A stretch of DNA of 64,000 bases from contig NC_052667.1 in NCBI RefSeq assembly GCF_016802725.1, positions 22,342,346-22,406,345 on the forward strand, in the 5' to 3' direction. Shown piece by piece: positions 46,827 to 60,500 of this stretch. How positions within the stretch are numbered: the first letter of the stretch is position 1; each line of letters starts with the position of its first letter. A program made the translations under genes and the position numbers. The DNA is from Solenopsis invicta (Eukaryota > Arthropoda > Insecta > Hymenoptera > Formicidae). The notes under the pieces are model-generated. The model made no database searches. It was given only the letters and a program-made list of their open reading frames with translations, and was not told the DNA's origin.

Positions 46827-46964
46827 AAATTTGCGATTAGATATTGCAGACTTTGTGCAACCTTTCTCAGAAATAGCAAAATTACTGCACTAGTGAACGA
46901 TTAGTTTAATTCGTTAAATGAAGAGGTCGGATTATTATCGAATTAGCATTTTTTTATCTAGAAT

Positions 46965-46967
<3 letters not shown>

Positions 46968-46999
<32 letters not shown>
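46968..46999. repeat. (TA)n microsatellite
   Basis: An uninterrupted run of AT dinucleotides. Confidence 0.95.
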
Positions 47000-47000
<1 letters not shown>

Positions 47001-48196
47001 CTTCTTGCTTCTAATTAATGATAATTGGTTTATAATAATATTGCACATAGCTGTTGATAATAAATGAGACATATTCCATTTTATCTCTATGCATATATAT
47101 ATTAAATCAGTTATTATTATTCCTTAAAATTAATATTTATTTATAATTTATTTTATCACTATGTAGCAATATAATATTTTTTATTTATAGTTTAATATAA
47201 AACAACTTCCCTCGATAAATAAAAACGGAATATTATGATGTAATTATGAGATATAAATAATATATGTTGCACTTTTATTTAAATTTTTTTTTAAATCTAG
47301 GCAGAAATTTTTTTAGCTATCAAAGTGGGTTAAACATTTCAACCAAATAATATATAATTATCAGTATCTGTATCAGTATTTTCCAAATTTATTTCGCCAT
47401 TTCGACATGCAACTTGCGTACCGAGTATTGCCGACTTTTCGAATGACTTCTATCTCCAAATAATTCTCTACTACATCGCATTAATCATGTTTCTTTCAGA
47501 TCCGAATCGGTACCTACGATGGAGGATGGCAAATTGCTCTTGTTAAAAGTTTTGTGTTAAATGATCGATCTTTTATCCGACATGTACGAACGAGATAGGC
47601 AGCCTCGCGCGAACCTCTCGAGCAATCATACGTGGAACACCGCGATTGTTCTGCGTCAACAACGTGCCCGGCTTTGACAGGTCTCGGTATATCGTTCTCG
47701 CTCCCGTCTTGACCCCTAGTTCACCAAATGTTTTCCACCAGAATTTTTGTAACTTTTTTTATTGGAATCGGTTCTATTACTGGAATCTTTTATTCCTTTG
47801 AAACTATTTTAAGTCGTACATAAAATGTTAAAGACTTAATCTTTTTGCAGAAAGAGAAAGAGAGAGCGAGAGAGAGAACGATGTCATAAAATAAACGCGC
47901 GCGTCATGATAATTGGCTTGAATGGCATTAAAGTGATTTGATATTGTTTTGTGGAACTTTTTTTATGAAACTGTACTTTCTTAGCATTCACAGCTATACC
48001 AATAAAAAAATCTATACTTGTATAGCTAGACTTTTTAATTTGAAAGCATTGAATTTGTAATTAAATCTTTTATTTATTTATATTTTTTATATTCTCAAAA
48101 TTATTTAAAAATATTGATATGCAAAACATTTTACATAAGCAATATTTTTCTCAGGAGTTTTGATTCATTTTTGATTGGGAGCGCAATATTTGTTAT

Positions 48197-48353
48197 ATAC
48201 TCTCTAAAATTTTTGAAGTGGAATTTCATCTAAAAAAGTGCAATTTCACTCTAAAAGTGTGAAAATTCTGTCACTTTTTATCAAGACTGGCAGGATTTTC
48301 ACACTTTTAGAGTGGAATTTCACTCCAAAGAATTTAGAGAGTAAAGTCTGAAA
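48197..48353. mobile_element. Foldback MITE, about 157 bp
   Basis: TACTCTCTAAA at the left and TTTAGAGAGTA at the right. Inner arms CTCTAAAAGTGTGAAAATTCTG and complement nearly meet at the centre. The GAGTGAAATT-type motif is also found in the element at 57410-57538. Confidence 0.9.
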
Positions 48354-48507
48354 CATCCAGTCGGTCTTACATATTCTGATTAGAGAATAAACTTTAATCT
48401 AAACTCTCACTGTTCTCGTAAATGATGTTCCATCTGATTGCATAATGACTCAAAGTTTGAGTTTCAGTTAAAAGTATAACGTTCTCGTCGTCCTATATCT
48501 AAAGTAT

Positions 48508-48510
48508 CTA

Positions 48511-48544
<34 letters not shown>
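48508..48544. repeat. (GA)n microsatellite
   Basis: An AG/GA run with one interruption (GAAAGA). Confidence 0.95.
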
Positions 48545-49250
48545 TGCGAAGATTAGTTTGCTATCTTCCGTATACATACATTTACGACAATTTTATTTTT
48601 TAATTTTAATAACTTCCTTCATACAATTTTTTTTCCTGTTATTGCCTACGCATTTGTGCTTTTAACATTCACAAATTCCTTTTTCTAAATTAAGAAAAAC
48701 ATTTCTACACTCTTTCTCTTGTGAAAATATAAAGTCATACTACTATAATGGTCGAAAGAGAATAAAAATACAATGAAGATATTCAAAGTTTGAACGTCAT
48801 TTTTCATGAGGTGTAAGACAGGAAAATCACATTGGAATTAATACGGAACCATTAATAATATCGCTTTATAGGAATCTACCGAATACGCGTGCGTAAACCC
48901 AAAGGGGAACATAATCGAACCGCCACGGCTTATTATGGATAATAACCGCATAGATTATCCGCGATGCAATCGGCTAAACTGATTTTCTGCATCACGAACT
49001 CGTGACAAACATAATTCACGTAATCGGCGTGCATGCGTGTGGCATGAGATGAATGTAATCAGAATTATCAATGGTAACGTGACGTGTAAATGCTGGTAGA
49101 TTACGTATCCCAATTGAGATAATGAAAAAAACTTTTGCAAGATATAAGAGAGCGTAATATACAAAATATTTATTTATACATGATTATTAAATTCTTTGAT
49201 TTTAAAGGGTAATTTCTCGATTCAAAATAAAAATTTTATATGACAATTTA

Positions 49251-49470
49251 CGAATCAGCTTAGATTCGAAGATACAGGGTGTCAATGTTGAAGGAAAAAT
49301 TGTTTTTTTTTCCAAAAATTTCGAAAACCACTCAACATTATTTTGATGAAATTTTATGTATATTTGAAGGACATAAAAATAATTTGAGAAAGTTTTTAAA
49401 AATTTTTAGAAAAAAAAAACGATTTCTTTAATTTTGACACCCTGTATCTTTGAAACTAATTGTAAGTCGT
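49251..49470. mobile_element. MITE with inverted GATACAGGGTGTC ends
   Basis: GAAGATACAGGGTGTCAA on the left and TTGACACCCTGTATCTTTG on the right are inverted. Similarity continues outward for about 20 bp (TTAGATTCGAAGATAC against its diverged complement). The interior is A-rich and T-rich on the two sides and non-coding. Confidence 0.8.
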
Positions 49471-50289
49471 TTCGGATATATTAAGTTTTTGTCTTGAATT
49501 AATGTGAAGAACCTTAAACTTCTTTTAACTTTAATCCGGAAAAAAATTTTTATATATAATTATATATAATTTTTTATTTTATTATATATTTAATGTATAA
49601 TTTTATATAATTATATATAAAAAAATTTTTCCCCGGAACTTGACCATTTTGTTATACTTCAAACACGTAAACTTTTTTATTTATCTAATTTAATCTCATA
49701 ATGTTAAAACTCATGCTTAGGAAGTCACGCTAAAAGCGTTGACCTAATTTTCATCAATGAATCCACATGGCTAATCGCCCGCGCACAAAACTGCGAATTT
49801 AGAGTTTCAGTTCTGCGGTCATGAGGTCGGACTCTGAAAAAGAATGGGAAGGCATTTTTTTTCGTTTTCAAGACAAAGCGGTCGGTGTACTCTTACGGAA
49901 ATGCAATTTGTGAAACCTCAGGGTATATATTAACATGAAGAAAAATTTATTATCGGATTTTATATTCTCGGAAAATTTATCGTAGTGATAGATTTTCACG
50001 TTCACGCGTTTCATGTTTCACAAATTGGTAACGGAGCACACGCAGAGCAAAATAAACGATACTATGTTAGCCAAAGGTGGAAGCGAAACTCTTTTTTTTT
50101 TTTAGAAAGAACGAAGCGCACGCTACACCGCATTGGGTATGAGCAATTTTTTGTTTCAATCGCGAACCGTTTGCTTGATATTTCAGGGCGTTCATATATC
50201 TGTGTGCAACACTCTTCAAAATCTCTTATTTACAATGGTAAAACAGCTTTGTTAGCAGTTCTGTTATAAACGTAAGCAGTATCCGCTCT

Positions 50290-50900
50290 AGTATCTCTTG
50301 TATGTACAAATAAGGGTAAAACGGCGTTCGCGCGCGCGTTCCATTTTACAGAGCCGCGAGCTTTCGAGCGCCGTTCGCAATTGGCGGTCGTTATCTTCGC
50401 AAAAATGTCGCGTTTGCCGGATGATTTTTGTACGGCCGGCCGCGAGAGCCCCCGATCTCATCGTCTCGCCGATATGTAATTAGAACGGCGTTACAATGGG
50501 CGCCACGTGCTATTTATCGCGAATATGAATCGCGCGGCGTTCCGGGGGCGGCCGGCGGCGGATGCGTAGCGCCAGCGGAGGACGGAAAAAGAATCGGTGG
50601 CGACGATAAACGATAAAAGTGTGTAAAATTAGAAGCAATTACACCCGAAGGCTGTCGCCGCGGCTAAAGCTGGCGCTTGGCGCAGGCTTTATCTGCTTAA
50701 CCGGCGCCGAAGAGCTGAAATCGGCGCTATCTTTGACGTTTATGCCGCGCCACGACTGTCGCGCGATGGTCACTCCTCTCTTGCTTGTAAACTTTCGCAG
50801 TCGCAGTCATCGACGGACGCGACGATAATGACAAGTTCAATACCGGCTCGCACTGGAAACACCATCGACAAAAGTGTGTAAGGTACGACCGCATAGTATT
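50290..50900. other. GC-rich island
   Basis: A strong CpG-rich patch (peaks 50330-50580 and 50640-50830) with many overlapping open frames and no recognisable protein. In a possible long first intron this may be an enhancer or an alternative promoter; no TATA context like that at 43079 was seen. Confidence 0.3.
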
Positions 50901-51208
50901 ATTAGATCTCGACACTTTTGGCTCTTAATCGCGAGTATTAGTGTATGCATTTCTTGAAAGAAAGATTTCCCGCAGATACTCGTATCTCGGTCGAACAATA
51001 TTTGTACGGCAATTGCGCAAATTCCATAGTAATTGGATCACATTACGCAAGAAAGTGCAATGCTTTCTCAAACATATTTTTTATTTTAATTATAAATTTA
51101 AATTTTATAAATAAAAAAATTTAATATAATTAAATAATTTAAAACAATACGATGCGAAAAGGTCTTTTTTAATCAAATTCAATGATGGAAAATTAATAAT
51201 GGTCTTTT

Positions 51209-51692
51209 AAAACCGAGAGCTATTTGTTATTGTTTGTCAATTTAATAAACCATGATATGACAATTGGTCATATGTATTGATAAATAATATTCTTTAGACT
51301 TTAAACAAACGTTTTGACCGTATAATAACGGTTTTTCACAACGATGACACAAAGTATAATCATTGTAACAATTAAAATTTTAAAATCGCATAAAGTTTAA
51401 ACGTGTTTGCCACAGACTGTAACGCATGATTTTATGAGTGTAATGACATACTATTGACAGATTCCTCTTATGTATCATCGACGATGATTGAGTCTTTTAT
51501 GTCAATAATTACAATTATTGACGAGAGTCCATCGGAACAGAAAATTGAACTGTCCAGTTAGTCCAGCCCAATTCAATATATATCATCAATGTCCCAGGGG
51601 GACGTATCTGCGAATCGGGGTAAAATCGAAATAACCGATTGTCATATCGTTGTTTATTATTAAATTGACAGCAGTAACAATTAGCTCGGCTT
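51209..51692. mobile_element. MITE of about 480 bp with inverted ends of about 55 bp
   Basis: The left end CCGAGAGCTATTTGTTATTG, then GTCAATTTAATAAACCATGATATGACAATTGG, is inverted at the right end (CCGATTGTCATATCGTTGTT...AACAATTAGCTCGG). The interior is non-coding. Confidence 0.85.
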
Positions 51693-53284
51693 TGTAAAGC
51701 CCATGTTAATTGTTTGTCATTGGATTTTGATACAATAATTAAATTTTATTAAATTAAAAAATTTTTAAAAATTCAACAAAAGATTGGGAAATATTGAGCA
51801 TATAGACTAATATAATCATCTCAATTTTTTATTAAATTAATTTTTTTTTAATAAATACACACGAGTATTTTAACACAATTTTTATTTAGGATCGATTCAA
51901 TCTTAATTTAGAAATATTTTGCTTCTTACAAAGCTTGCCTAATTGCTATGTTAATCAGCGAGATGGATAAGCGGCGATATGACGGTTTTAATTAGATTTA
52001 TTTATTTAATGTGTGCTAGCTTATCTTTTTACTGGCGCCGTCGTTAAATCGTCATTATTTTCGAGGATTGAGTTTAGTTACGTCAATTAGATAATGATCT
52101 GTGAGTATCCTATCGTCCACTGAACGCTACTTAATGACCACTCTAATAATAGTGTAACACACGTGCCGAAGATGCCAGTGAATTAGTATCGACATTACCT
52201 AGAATTTCACTTCCCATTCCGATGCGAAATGCTCGCTGAGAAATTCTGATCGGTCATTTCGAGCTTTACAATAGCTCTCGCCGTAACAAATCGTAATACT
52301 CTTTCCATGTAGGTCTAATTGATTTAACATTTAATAAGTCGATCTCTAACTGCAAACCTTTTTCGAATTTTCATTAGTTCATTCTTATTTGTTTTATTCA
52401 AAAGTTTTTGCTTTACACATAATTATTAATTTAAGTAAATATATCAGTGAAACGCTTTAAGACACAACAGACTTTATAACTAATGAACTGAAAAATCTTA
52501 TCTTGCTTGTGTAAATTTAATAATGATGTATTTTAAAATAAAATAAAATTATATTATGTAATGAACTTTTCTGTGCGCAATTTAAGCTAATAATTTTTAT
52601 CTCGAATATTTATTTCGGATTTAAAAATTAATACGAGGAAATACGAGAGGTACTTCTCGCGATCTTTAGAAATACAAATTGTTAAAGTCAATATTTTCAA
52701 CTAAGTTTCAGAGAATTTTATTTACCTCAGTTTCATATAACTCAGAAAAGTGCGTCCCACGTTTTTGCCCGTAAGATAATTAAATAACACTTAAGAATAC
52801 TTGAAAATACTAACATAAAAAAAAAACTAAGTTTATCTTTCTTTTTCCCACGCCTCGCATCTTTTATAAGACAAGTTGTAAATTCTCTCTTTCAACGCTT
52901 ACAAGAGAAGCTACTTCGCTCATATTAAGGCGGATGATAAAGGTTTATCGCTCGTTGCAGGAAAATGCGTAAAAAATCGTCGCCATATAATCGCAAATCA
53001 AACCGTGGCGTTATACACGCCACGATCGTTGTGCTCTATGTCTTTGCTTATCATTTTACGAGGAGAATCGTTTGGCGTCACGGGGGATGAAGTGTACGTA
53101 CATGCGTGTAGTGTTTGCGCGCAATGCCGTTGTTAACAGATAATCGATACCGAAACGATCACGAGAGAGTATTCGAATTGAAGGCACAGCGGGAAGACGG
53201 ACTTTCTATTGACTTTTAATTGTAATTAGGATGCATTAATTTTTGTGCCCAAAACAATCTTATCGCAAGATTTACAAATGAAAT

Positions 53285-53413
53285 TTGCAGGATATAAGTT
53301 TCTTTCAATATCAATATTTTGTCTCACATAACTAATTAGATTTCTAAAAGATAAATATTTTTGTTTGTGGGACAGAAAGTACTGCTTTCGAAAGAAACTC
53401 ATATCCTGTGAAT
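53285..53413. mobile_element. Foldback MITE, about 130 bp
   Basis: Arms TTGCAGGATATAAGTTTCTT and AAGAAACTCATATCCTGTGAA, with inner GTCTCACATA / TGTGGGACAG. The centre carries TTAGATTTCTAAAAGATA, the same motif as the ends of the next element. Confidence 0.8.
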
Positions 53414-53430
53414 CGTACCACTTATTACTT

Positions 53431-53593
53431 TTAGATTTCTAAAAGATATCTTGCCATATATTGAAAAGTCTTGCATTTCTTTCGACAGTTTCGAAAAGAT
53501 ATCTTTGAGCGATCTATAAAGCTGTGTAACCTTTCCGAGATATCATTTAGACATTTGAAGATGTTTTGAAGGTATCTTTTAGAAATCTAAAAG
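53431..53593. mobile_element. Short inverted-repeat element
   Basis: TTAGATTTCTAAAAGATATC at 53431 is inverted at 53571-53593 (GGTATCTTTTAGAAATCTAA). AAAGATATCTT motifs recur inside. Confidence 0.6.
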
Positions 53594-56040
53594 ACATTTT
53601 ATGTGACAAATATGCTAAAAATATCTTTCACATCGTTAGATGTTTATACAAATCTTTTAGAACTTTTATAAAGTTTAAATATTTTTAGCAAAATCTTTTT
53701 AGACACAATTTCTAGAACTAAAATATATCTTTATTAAGATAAGATCTTAATGTTTTCTGGGGTGTTTTATATTTCGTACATTTTGTTATCTTTTTATAAA
53801 ACAAAATAAAATTAACAGCTTGCATTCCCAACATAGCAAAAAGAATTAAAGAATCTTATTAGTTTTTTCAACTAAAGGTTTAATTAAGTTTGTCTGCATT
53901 TCTTTCAATTTTTATAAAATATCTCGGTACAACTGATGAATTAATCTCGTGTCTACCGTCGCATCACAATAACGTCTTTCTTTGGTCCCCATTTATCTTG
54001 ATCGCGCAATAAAGGAAGCATACAACAAAGACACGACAAAAATGTTGAATATATTTCCAATTCCCCGTGTTTTCTTCATTCTGTCGAGTTTCTCGCCAGT
54101 TTAGAGTCCTAAAATTTAATCAGACGACATTCTCGTAATTCCTGAGACGTTTAACAAATTTTCTTACGTCTGAGCTTGCTTAAAAATTTTGTCAAACAGA
54201 AATCTATCCGAGATATATTAAATGTCAAGCTAAGTTTTCTATTTTTTTATCTGTTTGATACGTGAAATTTTTTACCCACACATGCACACGTACATGTGTG
54301 TATTTTGATGGCTTTTATTATATTGTATAGAAAAACTGTCGTCGATACCGAAGTATTATTTTGTTTTTAGATTCAATTTTTTAAACAAATATTAAAAATA
54401 AAACTTTAAAAATATATCAAATAATTTAGCAGTTTTTATCAATTGTTTCAAATTAACAAACGTGTGCGTAAACAATTAACAAAATAAGCTCTAAAACTGT
54501 TATAGTCAGTAATAATGCTACGTTTTCCTTTTTTATTCTTTTCACATGAATCACCGATACAAAATATTTACAAAGTAATGTATACGAATGTGTATTCGAA
54601 AAGTCTCTCGCTTTGATGTAAACCAGTTTTCGTCGCTTTGTACAAATATCTTATGCTGTTCCGCAACACAAAACGTAGAGCACGAGTAGCGCAATAATAT
54701 ATAAAGATTAGATTAGGTTACTAATTTTATAGCTAAATTTCATAATGCGGTGCGTCTTTCATTCTATCTATAGCTTTTACTATCTTATAAACTCTCTTAT
54801 CGGCTGCTATTCCGGTTTACTCTGATTTTATGTTTAAAATCTCATTATGAGAAAAATGAGAAAGAAAAAATATAAATAAAACAGTTTTAAGACTCTACAA
54901 ATATAAAAAATAATTTTATATTATCAATGAAACTCATTATTATTTAAATTATGCAATTTGTAAAGGAAATCGTGCAAATTTTATTCTCATTTTTAAAGAA
55001 TTTATTTCTAGCAGATTTTATATAGAAAAAATGCGGTTGTGTTTGAAGGTTTTTACTTCTCTTACTTTTAATTATCTAAGTAGTAGTTTATGTTTTTATC
55101 AATATTAATAAAATATAATCTTTAGTTTCCGAGAAAGAAGGGACTGCCACTTTAGGAGTCCTATGTCGATAGGCGACTTTCCTCTATTAATCAGCGAGCT
55201 TTGATATTATAGAACGGGAGCGATCTGACGCCGTCTGCATATCAAAATAATTTGAAACAGAGTTGATTTATCTTCTCTTCGGTTAAACATGATCGTTGAC
55301 CCTGTGTAAAGTTGCGTCCCAGTCGCCTTGTGTTTCCGCCCGATCAGTGTTCTGTTCTTCCTTCCCCCTCCCCTCAACTTGTTCCAAAATTCACTACCAG
55401 TACTGAAAATCTATAGTGCATAAACTATAGTTTTTTAACGCTAAATTTTAACACAGCTTTCTTTCCCGTAATATCTCGCTAGCGAGCGTGTCTTTCATAA
55501 GAAAAATGCATTGAATTATCCATTGGAGATTTTTACGGTTTCCTTCGTTCAGGCAACGAACAAGCGAAACGAAAGATTCCGTGAAATAAAATACCACTGA
55601 CGATTGATTCATACATGCGCATAAGAAAAGAGAAAACTTTATTATATACGAAGTCATAGAAAAAAATAACTTAACAGAAATACGTGGCTTCATACAAGTT
55701 CGTTTTTAGCAACAATTTTTGCGATTACGATTGAACATGTTTTATGCCACGTGACTCGGTTTGATATAAATAATAAAATATTATTTTTATGATAAAGTAC
55801 ATTTTTTGTATTAATATATAATTTATGCTAACAAATGTATTATTTCAATTTTACATTAAATTTTCTACTGAGAAATTTCTGGAAGAAAAATCTGATAATT
55901 TTAGAATGTTTAATTTATTGAATCGTTAGAGAATTTTTTTGGTATTTATTGCACAATGGAATGATTAATATAAAAATGGTTATATAAATCTTTGGAAAAA
56001 AATAACGTATTTGCCTCGAAGAAATTTTTATGAAAACTTT
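53594..56040. other. Non-coding DNA without recognised gene
   Basis: AT-rich, with scattered chance frames. A fragment resembling the arm of the MITE at 13991-14088 is near 55396. Confidence 0.4.
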
Positions 56041-56041
56041 G

Positions 56042-56046
<5 letters not shown>

Positions 56047-56085
<39 letters not shown>

Positions 56086-56106
56086 GTGTGTGTGCGTGTG
56101 TGTGTA
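56047..56106. repeat. (TG)n microsatellite
   Basis: A TG/GT run with two GC interruptions. The antisense open frame across it (His-Thr repeats) is an artefact. Confidence 0.95.
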
Positions 56107-57409
56107 AATTTGCATCAACTTACGCAATCTGATTTAACACAAAATTGATTTTGTATAATGTGATTTTTTAACTAAAATCTTTTTTATAACAGAAATTGTT
56201 GCACTTGTACAGAATGTTCTATTCATTTGTTATTTTATTACAGTGGTTAACAGTGAAGCACAGTTTTCTTTGTCTTTCTCTAAACATAGCGGTAGCATAA
56301 TTATCATATTGTTGTATTTTCTTCAAAATTTGACTCTGAATACCTTTGCGATAAGTTACAGCCAGGTTTCTCACCAAAAGCGCGCACAGTATTTTACGTC
56401 TGGCACAAAATGCTTTTGCTTCACAGTACTATGGGCAGTATGCGGGTACCCATTGTTCTATATACAACCTTTGATCCTTAATTTATTCGTCCGCAAATAA
56501 TGTCAATGGTGATCACCTATTGTGCATAAGCTCCTACAAACGCTCTGCAAACTCCGTTAACATGACCATTGTAGACCACCATTTTCCGGTAAAATATCGA
56601 GATACAGCTGTCACGAACAGTATTTTGAACATTATCTCCAATAATTAGTCATTTACTTCGCGATTTTGCGATTTATTTTTATCCAGCAGGTAGTGACAGT
56701 AGCTTCATCCCGATCGATCGGTGGATTGAAGGAACTCATTAAGAGCGGCTGATATTTCAGACGCTGGAAAAAAAGTTTTTGTTGAAATCTGTCAAGCCGG
56801 TTTAAGAATCTTTCTGCGAGGAAAAGAGTCCGCAACGAAGGTGATGATATGAAAAGGTTTTTTCTCGTACATTGAATTTTCATAATTTTCCGCAGACGAT
56901 TATCACGGTTGAATAATAATTATAGTTGTTATAAAATTAATTAAATTAAATGAATTAATTTTTAACTCGAATTAGTGATTTTTGAAGCACATAAACTTTA
57001 ACATATTAATTGTTTTTTTAAATAAAAAAAATTACCTATGTAAAAAAAAACAATTATAAAAGAAAAAATACATTCCCAGATAAAAAATAATGTCTTTATT
57101 ATTTCATATAAATTTAATTTACATTTTATTGAACTTATTTGAGATGATCCATATTATCATTGTTTTTAATAATGTAACTTTAAAAAATTACTACTTTTAA
57201 TTTAATATAAATAATACTTTTTAAAATTAACTTTTAATTTAAGTTAAGTTAAATTAAACCTAACTGTAACTTTTAACCGAATTAGTTTTTTGGCCATATG
57301 ACTTTTAATGTAACTAAATTAATTTTATAAGCCATTAATTTTAACTTAATTTGGTTAAAAAAGAATATTAACTTGCTCACCCTTGATGATTATATTTAAC
57401 GCTATAGGG

Positions 57410-57538
57410 ATTGAGCATTCTTTTTAAATCACGTAGAGTGAAAACTCACTCGAAAATTGCACAAGTTCAATTTTCAATTTAGTAAAAATTTCACAGAGTG
57501 ATATTTCGCTCTACAAGATTCAAAGAATGCAATAATGA
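57410..57538. mobile_element. Foldback MITE, about 129 bp
   Basis: The left GAGCATTCTTTTTAAATCAC and GTAGAGTGAAAACTCACTC are inverted on the right (GAGTGATATTTCGCTCTAC, GATTCAAAGAATGCAATAATG). Probably related to the element at 48197-48353. Confidence 0.75.
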
Positions 57539-60500
57539 CATGGTTTGTTTTTTTGGCTTATTATTGAAATGCTAAATACTCAAGTAATTCAAAATAAAAA
57601 AAAAACTCAAAAATTTTCCGGAACTTTGGAAGGGAATACATTTAACGAAGACTTTCACAGAAAATTTCTTGTGCTTATAAATCATGTCTCTACGAAAAAT
57701 GCGTGTTGTACAGTGGAATAAACGAAGGTAATGGAGTAAGGCAAGTGAGAAATTATATTCGACCGTCTCGAAAGGGGCAGTTAAATTAAATTTGGTCACG
57801 TGCGCTCCCGCCACGTCGACGACCGCATCACCGGTCATTAAAGCGATGCTCCGGAATTAAAGCGCCTCAGTACCGCGTGTCCGTCGGTAAAGTGATGAAT
57901 GAACGAACGAACCGGTCCTTTGTGAAAGAGCTCACCGACTACTTTGCTGAATGGATCTTTTATACGCGAATGAAAAAAATAGTATGTTTGCAAGCTTATT
58001 TTACAAAAGTCAATAATGACAAATATTAACTGTATTAACTAGAACAAAGATATTATATGGACATTTTAAGAATCGTGATTTTAATTCTTATAAGTTTTAA
58101 GAAATTTTGATTAAGGAATCTTCAATAATATATTATTTGTTATTGGGATAGTACGGATTGTGTGTGTATATAATTCTATATATAATATAATAATTTGTTC
58201 ATACAAATTTAAAAGAAGTTAGCTACTTCTAAGCACCATCCGCATGCAAAGATTTTTTCATATACAAATATTATATCTTATTTTCTAAAATTTATATTTT
58301 TATCTTTTTACTAATAAGAAAAACACTTTGTGACGAATTTTTTAAGCAAAAATGTAATAGCTAAATTATTAAAAAGATTCCACATTTGAGTATGAAATAC
58401 TTGCAAGATATAATTTGTGTCAAAGCTATGATATCATGCACCCCTTAAATTGCACATTTTCGGAAAGAAGTCAGTTACTTCTAAATACATCGTCCACGTG
58501 CGAGAACATTGGGTAGCAAATGATACGTCATCGCGCTATTAACATAATGCTCCGTTGACACTTCAACAAACTGGCGACATTTGAATAAGACTGTCGTTTT
58601 TTAGAACGTTACGCTACATTGAACGACTCCGTTGCCAGTCCCTTTTCCCTTAATTTACATCTTAATTCGCTCTCCCAGCTGACGCTCTCATTATCTATCT
58701 TTGCTTTAATTTAAAAAATGTATATGCTGGCGTTATTATTATGCAAAATAATATTTTTATATCTTTTAAATATATTTTCATAATAATAATTTGGTATATG
58801 TGTGTGTATGTGTATCCATTAATATATATTTTTTTTAATAATATTTTTTTCCAAAAATGTTATTTTCTAAAAATATTTTAGCGAAATGGATATTAATGGA
58901 CACATTAAAATTAAATATAATGTAATATTAACGCTCGTAGCTTGTACAGCGACACGTGTAACGTTCGGGATGACAAATGTTCATTTTAATCTCCTGTGAA
59001 GACACATTTCTCAAATAAATGAGGTAACATGTAACAGTGCCAGAATTCCGTAAGATTATCTCATTTCACGTTGTTGACAAGATATTACAGAATAATATCT
59101 CTCATTCTTCTCCATTTCTATGATATTTTTGCGTTATTCAAATTAATTTATATCAATTTAAATGACAATCAATTTTGCAATTTGTAAGCATTTGTCTTCC
59201 TAAATGGTCCACAAATTTCTTAATGCTATTCTTATACTTTTTAAGACTTCCTTCATACGTGATATGTTCGACGTGTGACGTTTAAGGCGACCAGAATTTC
59301 TCTTTAAAAATTTCTAAATACGGACCAAAATGATTACGACAATCTTTCTCTCGTGCTTTAGCCATCGATATGACCGATTGGCCGTCCGACGTTAACGCTT
59401 GTGTCGTAAGTCATGTCGTCAGCAAATTAAAATCACTCGCTCTCCCGTGGATCGCAAAATTGCTCTCGTGTTTCGAAAATAAACACTGCCATACCATAAA
59501 TATCCAATATCGGAATCCCGAAAATTTAGATCTCATAAATTGCAAATATTTGAAAATTCCCTCCCGGATGTAAATTTAAACGCGAAGTTAAAATTATCAA
59601 ATTTTGAAGTTAAAATGTTTCAAGTATTGAAATTACCGTTCGTGAGAAGAGAATATCATAGGTGGTTCATGAAAGTGGATCGGTCGATGAATCGCGTTCT
59701 TTCATCAGGACGTCGCGCCGTGTTGTCTCAAGGAGAAGCGATGTTCCGTCCAAGATTATATTTTCCCGACATACATTATATAATATATCAAACGCGGTTG
59801 AGTCATATAGATACCATCAATGTAAACTAATTATTTTGTCTCGCCGGTGTTTACCGATATTATTACGTACGTCGTGGAAGATCGAGGATTGCCGAAAAGG
59901 AGATTTAGATAGCACCTACATCCTCTATCTATTTCTTTCACGTTTGATAAACGAGCTAGAATGGATAACATGCAGATCATCAAGATTGATGAGACTAGTT
60001 GACATTGTAGCTTATCGAGATTGGAAAATCAGGCGATTTAAAGCAAATGTGGCAATTTAAAGTTGCAATTTAAACGTTGCAATTCGATGTATAATTGTCA
60101 CGTTAAAATTCATTATTTCATTCATTGCTTATCACAAAGTTCATATATCGCAGTATTAACATAATAACTATTACGAGAGATATTTATTTTATGGTTTTTG
60201 TTTTAGTTAAAAACTGTTTAAATCTAAGTGGATTTATAATTTAAAATTGGATTATTTAATATAAGCTTTTTTAAATTTTTTTTTCTTTGCATTTAAATTG
60301 TTGGAAAAAAAACGTAAAAATAATTTTGAATTAAAACGGTATAACTTGAAACGTTGCGCTTGCGTCGGACTATAAAATTACTCGTTCTACTTCTTATTGC
60401 AATTGATGACGCTTTTGTTTCAACGAACGCGCAACGACAGAAAATTCAACAGATCCAAAATATTACATGATACGCGATATTTCAGTGAAAAGCAAAACAC

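Larger units (their letters stand above)
44496..50290. other. Non-coding DNA, possibly intronic
   Basis: Apart from the repeats listed separately I see no exon. Less AT-rich patches at 44570-44860, 45780-46200 and 47500-47720 have open frames but no recognisable protein features. Purine tracts occur at 47856-47880. Confidence 0.4.

Noticed and set aside
33488..56106. Regularly spaced short repeats as a CRISPR array
   Set aside because: The repeats seen are microsatellites, MITEs and tandem duplications in a eukaryotic genome; no repeat-spacer pattern exists.
56930..57385. Possible large inverted repeat of TTAACTTTAA-type sequence
   Set aside because: The similarity is between low-complexity AT words, and no defined arm ends could be set.
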